Source: Megalobrama amblycephala
Lineage: Eukaryota > Chordata > Actinopteri > Cypriniformes > Xenocyprididae
Assembly: GCF_018812025.1 (NCBI RefSeq)
Contig: NC_063045.1
Coordinates: 12,189,384-12,253,383 of the forward strand
Reading direction: 5' to 3'
DNA: 64,000 nt
Below are positions 52,280 to 62,686 of the stretch, piece by piece (position 1 is the stretch's first letter; the number at the start of each line of letters is the position of its first letter). The notes below the pieces were generated by a model that did no database searches, was not told the DNA's origin, and worked only from the letters and a program-made list of their open reading frames with translations. The position numbers were made by a program, and so were the translations under genes.

Positions 52280-52681
52280 TTAAGGCTGGAGCACACCAAG
52301 CCGACGGTCGGCCGTCGGGCAGTTTTTCTTCGTCGGCCGACTAAGTTTTCTCAGTGTGTTCCGCACCGTCGGCTGAAGTTGGTCCTCGTCGGTCTTTTTT
52401 CGGCCGATTCGAAATGTTGAATCGGCGTTGGAGCTCGTCGGGCCGTCGGGCCATCTGATGATTCTAATTGACTGCTCAGCTACTGCCGCCTGCTGCTTCG
52501 GAAAGGCATTTCATCTCATGCAGGCGCAGAACTGACGTGCTGCTTGGCCGTCGGCTGTTTAGCGTCGTTTTGGTGTGGCAGGGCAACTTTGGACACAGAC
52601 GCTGCCGACGTGAGCCAACCCCACAGTCTGCTTTCGTCTCCGCTAGTTCGTCGGCGTCGGCTTGGTGTGTTCTGGCCTTTA
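52280..52681. mobile_element. Harbinger-like MITE with TTA target duplication
   Basis: The element (52283-52678, 396 bp) starts AGGCTGGAGCACACCAAGCC and ends with a near inverse (AGGCCAGAACACACCAAGCC). TTA is present on both sides. The interior is unusually rich in CpG with many GTCGGC repeats, unlike its surroundings. The overlapping frames are not recognised. Confidence 0.75.
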
Positions 52682-53859
52682 GAAACAGTCAGACGCGTGC
52701 CTCCAAAATGAGGCACGAGACGCGCATTTAGGACTGCGCACGCGCATTAGCTTGATCCAGCCTGAAAAATACAGTTTTTTGTCATGATTCGAGCGTTTAG
52801 AAACACAATTTATGAGACAGTTGTTGTCAGATTTCATTGATGATTTCAAATATGAAATTTAATCAAAAGCTTGGCAAATAACTTTGGAGAACTTGATGTT
52901 TCCCCATTCAAAGAGATATGACTTGAATATTTCAAAGATGGCCGCCGAGTGAAATTACATGTCTTAAATACCCCTTGTTGAAAAAAAGAAGAAAAAAGCA
53001 TCCCCTCTGTAAGCAACTATCCCCCTTACCATCTCCTTTAGATTAACAGCGTTATATATTATGTAAGTCTTATCATGTAAACGAAAGTTTTAAATTCTCT
53101 GTATGATAATTAACAAACTATAAATAACAGCGATTGACCAATCAGAACTCAGAATTGTAACGCGCTGCGCACTTCGTGCCAGAGCTCTGATTCGATCAAG
53201 CTTTCATCATTTTTCACGCTTGTTCAAAAGGAACGGTTCAAGCGCATCTTTTGACGTTCTTTAAAAAGAAGAGAACAGAAGGTTGATTAGTGTTTTAAGG
53301 ACATTCCCGACACATTAGAATGAATAGCGAACGTAGCTAAAGTTCATTGCTTCCATAAGGGATTGTTGTCAAAGTGAATTACTGACAGTGAATGTCATCA
53401 CAGAGGTGATAATGCAAACATGCATAGGCTATATAGGCTATGTTAGCTATACTGTATGTGTGTTTATTTATTTATTTAATAAAAAACTATGGGCTCTGTT
53501 CATACTCTGCTGTTTAAAACTGCATGAAACATCAATTCAAGACACAGCTAACAACTGTACCACTAATTGTTTGTTATAAGAACTTAAGAGTTTAATTCAG
53601 AAATAACTCTATCCTTTTTGTCCAAACTAGCCAATATTAGAGCTCTGGAGCCACAAAATCTTTATATATTATTTATAGAATCATCTTAGCATTAACAAGC
53701 CTGTTAACAAGCAGAATCACTGAAGGAAAGAAGAGAACAGAAAAAAGAGACATACAGAAACAAGACTAACTGACTTCAGCCACAGCCTTAGATGAAATCA
53801 ACTGAAGATGAAAGAAGACTTTAAATCTCTCCAGATATCAGCAGAGGAGGATTAAACAA

Positions 53860-54015
53860 CATTACAGCTTCACTTATTACTAACCAGATTGACTTTATTT
53901 CTGTTATTCATCTACAGAAGTTCTTATTGAGAATTAACAGAAGTTTAACGCTCATGTTTGTTTCATTTGAAGTCACCATATTGGTGATTGGTGTTTCCAT
54001 TCGTTGGGCTCTTAA
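53860..54015. mobile_element. Solo diverged arm of the 47.8-kb inverted-repeat element
   Basis: It shares cagcttcacttattactaac, tgactttatttctgt and ctacagaagttcttattgag with the arms at 47.8 and 48.7 kb. Confidence 0.6.
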
Positions 54016-54149
54016 CTATTGTATGTTTGTCTTGTCTGCCTGCTGTGACAGTGTGCTTGTCAAACATGTTTGCAGTAGCAACATGATGATGATTTTATAA
54101 TTATTGTGAAATAGCATGAATTACTCATGTCATTTGAATGTAATAATTG

Positions 54150-54350
54150 TGTTGTGCCACACGTTTCATTTTGCTACGAGATTTCAATGATGGTCACTTT
54201 GTTCCTTTAGGAGATCTCAATAGCAGTCAGTTTCATTCCTTTACGAGAGGTACAAGGTTTTGTTTTGTGACAAGATTTCAAAGACAGTTGGTTTTGTTTC
54301 ATTACAAGATTTCAATGATGATCAGTTTTGTTCCTTTAAGCAGAGGTGGA
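54150..54350. repeat. Degenerate tandem repeat (ACGAGATTTCAATGATGRTCA)
   Basis: About five units of 35-45 bp contain agatttcaatgatggtca and ttgttcctttaggag variants. Confidence 0.5.
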
Positions 54351-55329
54351 CATTCAAGGGGTCAGAAAGTAAAAGTCCTGCCATATTTTTATTCCACCCT
54401 CTGAAGTAGTGTTAACTGAATAATGATTGACTGTTATTGAAAACACCTGATGTTAACAAGCAGAATCATCAAAGGAGAAAAATCACACATTTTAAGTCAC
54501 CATCTTGGAGATCAGTATTTGCTTTAGTTGAGCTCTTGACCCTTGATTTTAATATTAGAATTTGTTTCGGCTGCTGTAACTGAGTTATAACAACCAGACA
54601 AGCAAAAGGAAAAGGTGATCAGGTGGTGTTGGTTATGTTTTCACTTAATCATTATTTGATCTGAATCACCAAACTCATTTAGAGCCCAATCTCTGAGTTA
54701 ATTATTGATTACAGCAGCACTGTGATTGTACAGCAGAAGATCAGATTTAGCAATATAATCCAAATGATTGACATCATGTGGTCATCATGTGAACATGATG
54801 TCTGATTGCCTGGAACTCAATGAGGTGGGGCATTTCATTTGGGATATTCCCACGTCCAACCTTGTTTGGAACACAGCATAGCCTTAAGGAACGTGCTGAT
54901 GGCGTGTGATGTCTGGGGGTACATCCCACGGCACGTACATTTTAAAAAAAATATTTGGACCACTATTATTGATTGCTACCAGGATGAAGAGAGTATACAT
55001 AAAAAAGCCTACCCTACCTTTATTATAAAACAGCAAAAACATAAAATGTGACAAAGTATTATTTTGGCCAAAAAAAATATAAATGGTAAAACGGCATGCA
55101 AAAGGTGCATTCACGTCTACTGTCACACAAAAGTCACTTATCCAAGCAGCTTTCTATTGGTGGTCAACCCGATGATTTGACTTGACCAGCTGACCCCAAT
55201 GAGAAAAATACGTGGGAAAACCTTTCCTCAGGCAAAATTCCCGATTGCATAAATTACCATTGAAATGACTTGAACAGTAGATGTGACCGCACCTTATTGC
55301 CACAATGTAGGTCTACTTATGAAAAAGGA

Positions 55330-56153
55330 TTAACCCTTATGTGTTGTTGGGGATGTTTTAATCCACTATGGGGTGTTTTTGAGTCTTAATTTGGCCACAA
55401 CTTTCTCTGTGTTTCAGCAAATGGAATGATTTTTGGTGACAAATCTTTTTTTGATACATATTTTGGGAAAATGCTTTGAAAATTTTCAAAACCTCAAAAA
55501 TACACTGTGGGCAAATTTACTACCCTTTTGTTATGTTCGTGGATGAAAACATCCACTAAATTAAACTGCTGTAAAAATGTATCAGATAAATATTTTGTTC
55601 AATTTTTTTTTGCATAAATCTGTTAATCAACCTCAGTCCTGATCAAAACTACTAAATGTTTTAAAAAAAAAAATCCAGGATTTTTACTCTTTTATTGCCA
55701 AGTTTATAAATGATGTCACTGATTTGGGGAAAAAACACACAAAATGACTTATTTTCAATATAAAAAGTGATTGTGGACTGTTTTTTTTTTTTTTTTACCT
55801 TTTATCACAGTCTTGGACATGTGAAAGATTAGTAACAACATTGGTTTTGATGCATTGTTAGTTTTTGTGCAGCATCAGATTTTATTTTTTTCTCCCTCAT
55901 TTACTGTTCGTGGCTGTTTTTGCCCCATTGACTTCCATTATAAAGACATTTTTTGATTGCAAAGCCATGACACCATATAATCATGCATTCTTGATTTATG
56001 GTGGTTTTCCCTGTTGGGAAGAGGTAAAATTTGTCATTTTTACAGTTGATCATCAGGTGGCACCATTAACCATTTAGATAGGCCTGTACAAAAAAAAGCT
56101 TAGTTTCTGGCTCATATATGGAGTTATATGGAGTATAACAGTATATTATAGTG

Positions 56154-56185
<32 letters not shown>

Positions 56186-56458
56186 TCCAGTCCACAATCA
56201 CTTTTTATATTGAAAATAAGTCATTTTGTGTGTTTTTCCCCCCAAATCAGTGACATCATTTATAAACTTGGCATTAAAGAGTAAAAATACTGGATTTTTT
56301 TAAACATTTAGTAGTTTTGATCAGGACTGAGGTTGATTAACAGATTTATGCAAAAAATTTGAAAAAAAATACATTTTTACAGCAGTTTAATTTAGTGGAT
56401 GTTTTCATCCACGAACATAACGAAAGGGTAGTAAATTTGAACAATCCACAAGGGTTAA
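55330..56458. mobile_element. piggyBac-like foldback MITE
   Basis: The element is flanked by TTAA (55330-55333 and 56455-56458). It begins CCCTTATGTG and ends with the inverse of CCCTTGTGGA, fitting the CCC-start, TTAA-target pattern of piggyBac. Inner arms of about 270 bp (55515-55790 and 56180-56450) are near-perfect inverses, with phrases such as gttcgtggatgaaaacatcc. Two poly(A/T) tracts flank the loop. No transposase was seen. Confidence 0.8.
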
Positions 56459-56501
56459 AAACATAAAATTAGACACCAAGTATAAGAGGATTGCAGATTG
56501 T

Positions 56502-56507
56502 TTTATT
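56502..56507 (-). terminator. Candidate AATAAA polyadenylation signal of use1
   Basis: This is the first minus-strand AATAAA after the use1 stop codon, about 850 bp downstream, giving a plausible 3' UTR (56480-57353). It sits just before the piggyBac-like foldback. No transcript evidence is available. Confidence 0.4.
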
Positions 56508-57353
56508 AAAATAATGTTTTTTCTTCACAGATGTTGATGTGAATCAATTAAAGGAGCGCACAGAAGCACAAGGACATAAACAATCAATGACCTTCCATTT
56601 GAAATGAACATCAATAGATCCATTAAAAGAGCTACACAGTTGAACAAACACATTAACCAGATCCGAGCAATACTTAACGCTCCATGTGCTATATAGGGAA
56701 CAAGCACAAATAGATATAGCAGCTAAATATGGGGCATTTACTCTCTGGGTGGAGAAGACAGTATCCATCTGTGCTTCCGACTAGCAAAAATACTTCCTGC
56801 TGCTTGCCAGAACATTTCCTGATTGACACGGCAAGCCTGGACAAGTCGACTGGACCTTAAAACAGCTTGGTTCGTTTTTAGTGTTCATACTTGAGATTAA
56901 ATCAGATGAAACTTTCAGTCATTTTAAGCGTCTCAAAACGCTCATATCTGTCAAAAAGGCTATTATATTAAACAGAACCTTTATGTTGGACATAGTGACA
57001 ATTCGGTCATGTGCATCTCAAAATTAGCAGAAGAGCATTAGTCGTCAGATTACACGAGTTGTAAATTAAACGACAGATTGATTTAGTTTACTTAACGCTC
57101 GTTTTAACGAACATCAACATGGCCAAACAAATACTGGGGGGTTCGTTTAGGATGTTAATTAGAATGATCTGCGTCACAGGGATCCAACTCATTCATTATG
57201 ACATCACAATGGCATGCAGGTGATGTACATTTTCACGGGAATGACGACAAGAGAATGAGGATGTCAGTCAACTCTATAACCCTTGGCTAGTATCTATATG
57301 TAAACTTGCTGTTATAGATAAATTAAATCTAGCAGTTCTACTGGTGACTAACA

Positions 57354-57536
57354 TCATCTGAGTCTTGGGAACAGTCTTATGAACAGGATCATGCTGATGA
57401 ACGTGAAGGAGACAACGATCAGCATCAGCCACAGGAACCAGTTGACGGATTTCTTGGCGTGCTGTTCCAGGCGCTCCGACTCCGTCTTCAGCTTCTCGAA
57501 GTTCATGTCGGCCTGACGCATGGATTGAGTGAGGGT
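57354..57536 (-). CDS. use1: use1 exon 8, end of SNARE helix, tail anchor and stop (residues 199-258)
   Basis: This 183-bp exon encodes [31 protein letters not shown], the transmembrane anchor and the RLFPRLR tail, then TGA. Its acceptor is TTTTTAG. Confidence 0.95.
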   Translation of the reverse strand, partial: TLTQSMRQADMNFEKLKTESERLEQHAKKSVNWFLWLMLIVVSFTFISMILFIRLFPRLR

Positions 57537-58404
57537 CTAAAAACGAGGAGGAGAAAATGTCACAGTGCGTTCAATGCTAGGAGAACGGCAAAGCGTTTAA
57601 TGAGGATTAGTTCACTTCAGAATTAAAATTTCCAGATAATTTACTGGAGGTAGGTGGAAGCACCTCCTCCAACTTCAAAATTGTCCGACATTGTTGTTTT
57701 ACCTTTTTTTGTAAAGGCCCTTTGACTTGGTCTTTGCACGTTCGCTTTGTAGACACTGGACCTTTCCAACGTGATTACATAATGCACGGCACATCTCAGA
57801 GCAGTGCAAGACGAGCATTTGTGGTTAAAAAGTATATACACTTAATTTTTTTTTAGAAAATGACCGATATAAGACCCTTATTCCTCGTCTGGGATCGTGT
57901 AGATCTCTTTGAAGCTGCATTGAAACTGCAATTTGGACCTTCAATACATTGAACCCTGTTGAAGTCCACTATATGGAGAAAAATCCTGAAATGTTTTCCT
58001 CAAAAACCTTAATTTCTTTATGATTGAAGAAAGAAAGACATGAACATCTTGGATAACATAGGGGTGAGTAAATTATCAGGAAATTTTATTTCTGAAGTGA
58101 ACTAATCCTTTAAATCATTTAATTAAATCATTTAAAAAAAACTCATATTAGTTAAGATTTGTAATTCCATGTGGATAACTGGATGTAGTAAAAAGACATT
58201 GCAAGTTAAAGGGATAGTTCACCCAAAAATGAAAATTCTGTCAAGAGAATCTAAATCTGGCAAAAGTTTGGGTCAACTATCCCTTTAAAATCTCAATAGT
58301 GAGTGTAACAATAAACTAATATGCTGCTGCTCTCTAGTGGTCAGACAACAAATAATCCATGAATAACCTCTTCAATCATTATTGTGGTGACATGTATGTA
58401 TGTA

Positions 58405-58461
<57 letters not shown>

Positions 58462-60212
58462 TTATTATCTCCCCATACATAATTTGAAAATGTAAAAAAA
58501 ACAAAAAAAAAACCACACATATATATATACATTTTTTAAATTAAAAATAGTACTACCTACACTAATACTTCTATTATTCAATCATTCTTTTTTATTCCAT
58601 TCTTTTGGGGTGGTAATAATTAATTTAAGGGAGATAAAAAAACATCAGACCTGGTTGTCCTGCTTTATGATGTTTTGGGCCGCGAGTGAGTTGTTCTTCA
58701 GGTTGCGAGCGAGGTTCAGCATGTCATCGGCTAGTTTCTCCTGAAGACTGTTATGATGCTGTAGAATAGCGTCCAGCTCTGTCGCCGACTGTCGCTCGTC
58801 TACGGGAAAACTCCTGAGAAATGAGGAGAAATTAACCGAATGCCGTAGATACCAATGACACCCACGCATTCAATAAATCAATGACAGCATCACTTACTTT
58901 CTGTGTCTGAGATCAGTCTCGAATAAACCTAACCACGAAGAACAAAGAAAAATGCATGATCAATATCTGTAATTTACTTTCGTAAAACGTCACATTTAAA
59001 TTAAATACAAAACAAAGCTTACCGGAACTTGACGCACCCTGTTAAGAAGAGGAAAGAGAAAAGTCAGTAAAAATATACATTTTACACTGTACAAAACATT
59101 TATTTTCTTAATCAGTATTTTTCGAAGATATAATATTGTCACGACCAGGGTTATTAAATAAAATCCATAATAAAACATTGCTAATTATAAAATAAGCTGA
59201 AAGAGAAAATAGAAAATAAAATCTTGTGTTCAACTAGTTTAACTTTAAGTACTAAAAAAACTAAAACTAAAATAAAAGTTAATAATAATAATAATAATAA
59301 TAATATTTTATATATATATTAGATGTATTAAAAATAAAACTATAATAGTATGTTAATGATATTAAACACTGTAAAGATTTGTTTTCTGACAATATTGTTG
59401 TTTGTTTTATGCATAAATTAGTGCTGTCAAAAAAAAAAAAAAATCTATGAATATATAAAAAGTGCATTTGTAGTGTGAAGAGGTTAGAGTCATACGGTGC
59501 TCATTAGTTCCTTCCTCATTTCTTCAGCACATCGCGCTTTACTCTGCATGTGCACCGTCTTACTCGCCGGCGTTCTCTCGCTGGATATCGTAGGCGTTCG
59601 TCCAGGAGCCAGAAACTGATTCGCTAAAGACTTCTCTGCTGGAGATGGCTAAAAGCAAACAAAACATTTCTTTACTGTACTATGATTGGCATTGGACGAT
59701 GATGCATTTTCTGTCATTGATCATGCAGTGAACAAATAATATAATGACTGACCAGTTTGTCCGCCTCTAAGAGACCCTTGAGGAAATCCACCTTGCGATT
59801 GTAGTCTGTCAGGATTTCTGGTGTTGGTTTGCTGGGAGAATCAGAAATAAACCATGACTCATCTACATTAATATCTGTGTTAATATATCACAGTCTGAGA
59901 TGTTTCACAAATGTAGGAGAAACACTACTAGCTGTTTTTTAAATCTCAACATCATCTTGAGTTTCATGTAAACACTGATATAAATCATTTTCACACAATA
60001 AATGTTGAAATGGTTTGTTTATTTCACTCAATGTAATGATATGTGACACATTATTGCCTGTAATGTTATATAAACATACCTTGAACTCTTTTTAAGGGCT
60101 ACAAGCATCTCCTCCAGAGCACCAACATACTTGAAAAGACAAAAATGAACCTGTTATATATGATTTTCCTTCTAATAATTCTCAATGTAATACACACACA
60201 CACACACATAAT

Positions 60213-60277
<65 letters not shown>

Positions 60278-60616
60278 ATGTATGTATGTTTGTACATATG
60301 GCAGCATATATAAGACAGTAAACAAATAATAAATGAACTAATTCTAGCGCATGATCCATTAATACAAATGCTTGTTTTGTTTATGACACGTAATTCATAA
60401 ATGAGGTTGGTATTTCTTTGTTGTATTCATGCAGAATATTCTCTTGTGTAAAATATAAACATTTACTTCAAACGCAGATAATTAAACGTAAATGTAATTT
60501 AGTTATGGAATTACCTTCTCTAGTCTCCATTCTGTCTCGCCTCTTTTCTCTGAAGCAAGAGATTCACAGCGCGATAATAACCTGATGAAATTGATCTCTA
60601 GTCTGGACGTGGCCAT
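57354..60616 (-). CDS. use1: USE1, ER SNARE for Golgi-to-ER retrograde transport (complete, 8 exons)
   Basis: This gene encodes a 258-residue tail-anchored SNARE of the ER. Known USE1 acts with syntaxin 18, Sec22b and BNIP1 to fuse COPI vesicles returning from the Golgi. Exons on the minus strand are 60616-60515, 60129-60080, 59831-59753, 59648-59496, 59038-59023, 58928-58898, 58813-58651 and 57536-57354. All introns are GT-AG and the phases join without a break (777 bp with the TGA stop). Recognisable blocks are [15 protein letters not shown] at the N terminus, [28 protein letters not shown], and [20 protein letters not shown]. The SNARE helix continues through residues 150-228. A hydrophobic anchor spans about residues 231-251 ([12 protein letters not shown] onwards), followed by the short tail RLFPRLR. 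The Asp in IIKQDNQ lies roughly where the zero-layer residue should be; USE1 relatives use Asp there. Human USE1 has 259 residues and a longer N terminus; here translation starts directly at MATSRLE. Confidence 0.96.
57597..58113. mobile_element. TTAA-flanked MITE in use1 intron 7
   Basis: The left end is GGATTAGTTCACTTCAGAAT. The right end is its inverse, and the match extends through taaaatttcc. TTAA lies at 57597-57600 and 58110-58113. It is non-coding. Confidence 0.8.
58206..58288. mobile_element. 83-bp minimal deletion derivative of the GGGATAGTTCACCC MITE
   Basis: Both ends (AGGGATAGTTCACCC and the inverse of AGGGATAGTTGACCC) and both TTAA flanks (58206-58209, 58285-58288) are kept around only about 45 bp of interior. 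It lies in use1 intron 7. Confidence 0.8.
58391..58465. repeat. Compound (TATG)n(TG)n(TA)n microsatellite in use1 intron 7
   Basis: About five TATG, 25 TG and 8 TA units in a row. Confidence 0.95.
58651..58813 (-). CDS. use1: use1 exon 7, first half of the SNARE helix (residues 144-198)
   Basis: This 163-bp exon encodes [17 protein letters not shown] through [11 protein letters not shown]. It is strongly similar to the human SNARE region. Donor GTCTGA. Confidence 0.95.
58898..58928 (-). CDS. use1: use1 exon 6 (residues 134-144)
   Basis: This 31-bp exon encodes LFETDLRHR between split codons, with acceptor GGTTAG and donor GTAAGT. It corresponds to the EMDVRKR segment of human USE1. Confidence 0.85.
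59023..59038 (-). CDS. use1: use1 exon 5, 16-bp microexon (residues 129-134)
   Basis: Only 16 bp (GGTGCGTCAAGTTCCG) lie between a strong acceptor (polypyrimidine then AACAG) and donor GTAAGC. The exon adds GASSG and is needed to keep frame between exons 4 and 6. The region is a poorly conserved linker in the family, so support comes from the splice sites and from frame continuity rather than from homology. Confidence 0.8.
59277..59305. repeat. (AAT)n microsatellite in use1 intron 4
   Basis: About nine AAT units. Confidence 0.9.
59496..59648 (-). CDS. use1: use1 exon 4 (residues 78-128)
   Basis: This 153-bp exon encodes the linker with [26 protein letters not shown] and [10 protein letters not shown]. 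It is phase 0 at both ends, with donor GTATGA. Confidence 0.93.
59753..59831 (-). CDS. use1: use1 exon 3 (residues 51-77)
   Basis: This 79-bp exon encodes [17 protein letters not shown] onwards to EADKL. It has acceptor CCCAG and donor GTCAGT, and ends in phase 0. Confidence 0.93.
60080..60129 (-). CDS. use1: use1 exon 2 (residues 35-51)
   Basis: This 50-bp exon encodes [16 protein letters not shown] plus a split codon. It has a canonical acceptor (CAAG) and donor (GTATGT), and matches the YVGALEDMLQAL block of human USE1. Confidence 0.93.
60190..60290. repeat. Compound (AC)n(TA)n(TG)n(TATG)n microsatellite in use1 intron 1
   Basis: CA, TA, TG and TATG runs follow each other. The AC run (60193-60206) and TG run (60230-60260) are complementary and can pair. 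Confidence 0.95.
60515..60616 (-). CDS. use1: use1 exon 1 (residues 1-34)
   Basis: This exon encodes [18 protein letters not shown] through EWRLEK. It ends in phase 0 before donor GTAATT. The start is the first ATG and aligns with the ATSRLE block of mammalian USE1, so the short mammalian N-terminal extension is absent or was never present. Confidence 0.93.
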
Positions 60617-60630
60617 ATTTGACACTCAAA

Positions 60631-60638
60631 GCGGAAGT
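60631..60638 (+). promoter_or_regulatory. ETS-type site (GCGGAAGT) upstream of use1
   Basis: The core CGGAAGT lies 15-22 bp upstream of the use1 start codon, next to CpG-rich DNA (cgcgcgag). ETS/GABPA sites close to the start site are typical of housekeeping genes such as use1. A YY1-like AATATGGCC overlaps the start codon. Confidence 0.35.
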
Positions 60639-61202
60639 CGCGCGAGTTTTACATACAACAAGGCGGAACCGAGCGACAAATGAAGAGTCCTTCTGGGTTA
60701 GAAGACCTTCTGCAGTATTCAGAGCGCGGGTATCAATTTACTCCAAATTAAGTGTCCCTGTGAAAAAAAGCAGAAATTAGGTCTATTTTAAAATGTAATG
60801 AATCTGTATTTGGCATCTTGTGAATGTCTTTTTTATTTCCTATTGGAGTTTCATACTTTGGTGCCTGTTTTTATGTAGAGTTTTTTGCTTTAGTTAGCTA
60901 TAATTAAACATCTCCTTCAAATCCCAAAAGCAAACAACAAACTTGCAGGTTATATCTGAAAGCTGAGGGGAAAGTTGATCAAGAACATGTAGACACAAAC
61001 TGACCACCAACTGCAACTTTCAGACACCATTTTTATTTATTTATTTATTTATTTTTTAGCTCAACCGTCATTGGCTGCATCTGAAAGCTTAGGCAGATGA
61101 CTTGTTGCCTCGCTGCCCTATAATCTGACTTTGCAGGTGGCGTTTGTGCATGAATGTTTCCTTTCCAAAACTGATTTTGAACAGACTTATGAGCAAAGTC
61201 CT

Positions 61203-61918
61203 TTAAAGGAACACTCCACTTTTTTTGAAAATAGGCTCTTTTTCCAACTCTCCTAGAGTTAAACAGTTGAGTTTTACAGTTTTCGAATCCATTCAGCTGA
61301 TCTCCGGGTCTGGCGGTACCACTTTTAGCATAGCTTAGCATAGTTCATTGAATCTGATTAGACCGTTAGCATCACGCTCAAAAATGACCAAAGAGTTTTG
61401 ATATTTTTCCTATTTAAAACTTCACTCTTCTGTAGTTACATCGTGTACTAAGACTGACGGAAAATGAAAAGTTGCAATTTTCTAGGCCAATATGTCTAGG
61501 AACTATACTCTCATTCTGGAGTAATAATCAAGGAACTTTGCGTAATATCATTGCACCTGCTGCACCCATGGTATGGCGGCAAAGTTCCTTGATTATTACG
61601 CCAGAATGAGAGTATAGTTCCTAGACATATCGGCCTAGAAAATCGCAACTTTTCATTTTCCGTCGGTCTTAGTACACGATGTAACTACAGAAGAGTCAAG
61701 TTTTAAATAGGAAAAATATCAAAACTCTTTGGTTATTTTTGAACGAGATGCTAACGGTCTAATCAGATTCAATGAACTATGCTAAGCTATGCTAAAAGTG
61801 GTACCGCCAGACCCGGAGATCGGCTGAATGGATTAGAAAATGCTAAAACTCAACTGTTTAACTCTAGGGGAGTTGGAAAATGAGCCTATTTTCAAAAAAA
61901 AGTGGAGTGTTGCTTTAA
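61203..61918. mobile_element. 708-bp TTAA-flanked foldback transposon
   Basis: The element (61207-61914) consists of two arms of about 330 bp that are near-perfect inverses (AGGAACACTCCACTTTTTTT at the left; cagacccggagatc, actatgctaagctatgct and gagagtatagttcctag in the right arm) around a loop of about 40 bp near 61550. TTAA occurs on both sides. A non-coding MITE that would form a very stable hairpin. Confidence 0.92.
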
Positions 61919-62489
61919 GGCAAGTAATTTAACTCAGTGGCCATCTTTGAAGCGCCTCTTGGGCAGCTATTTCAGTCATGCATCTCCTATCACTTTGGAA
62001 TGGAGAAACATCAAACTCTCCAAAAATGTTCACCAAACTTATGATTAAATGTTAATATTTAAAAACACCACTGAATTTGTTGACAACTGTCTCATTGGCT
62101 CTTTTATTTAGAAAGCAGGGCTTATTCTCAGCCATATTGCACATTGCACTTTCTTCCATTTATAAAAATGAGTGCACCATCTTTAGCCGAGTTTGGGCTA
62201 AAGTTCAGAGACTTCCTCCTTGGCTGTGACAGAGTGAGCCGGGGCGGCCTCCGTGCCCACATTACAGATGTTAGAGAGTTCACAGAGTTCATAATCTGCC
62301 TCAGTGGCCACAGCAAGGTGTTCAGAAAACGCCTCCGTGGCCGTGATAAGAGGAACTGCAGGGGATGCTGCCGCCTCTTGGGAAACTGCAGCGTTATGTG
62401 TGGCCCAATCACACAAGATGGCAGATGACAGTGGAAGGTCCCTCAAGTCCCTCAAGGATCATTGTCGTCAAGGAGTGCTTTGAGTGAAT

Positions 62490-62686
62490 CATTAAAGGGA
62501 TAGTTTACCCAAAAATGAAAATTATCCCATGATTTACTCACCCTCAAGCCAGGTGTATATGACTATCTTCTTTCAGACAAACACAATCGGAGCTATACAC
62601 AAAACAGGGGGTCCTGTTTTGAAGCCCTCCAAAAATGCATCCCTCCATCATAAATATAATCCATATAGCTCCAGGGCCTTCTAAAG
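62490..62686. mobile_element. Partial GGGATAGTTTACCC MITE, host of a nested insert
   Basis: It starts TTAAAGGGATAGTTTACCCA and continues with family-like gatttactcaccctcaag. It is interrupted by the hAT-type element at 62687. Its right end was not identified. Confidence 0.6.

Larger units (their letters stand above)
42466..57353. other. insr-use1 intergenic region
   Basis: About 15 kb lie between the insr start and the use1 stop. Apart from the repeats listed separately, the stretches 42470-43918, 44931-46389, 46741-47280, 49330-51070, 51410-52279, 52690-53850, 54360-55329 and 56520-57353 contain no gene I can support. The block 51460-52140 has dispersed-repeat character. The last 0.85 kb is probably the use1 3' UTR. 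Confidence 0.7.

Noticed and set aside
52103..52731. Plus-strand frames of 105 and 87 residues
   Set aside because: They lie largely inside the CpG-rich Harbinger-like MITE and show no protein similarity I can recognise.
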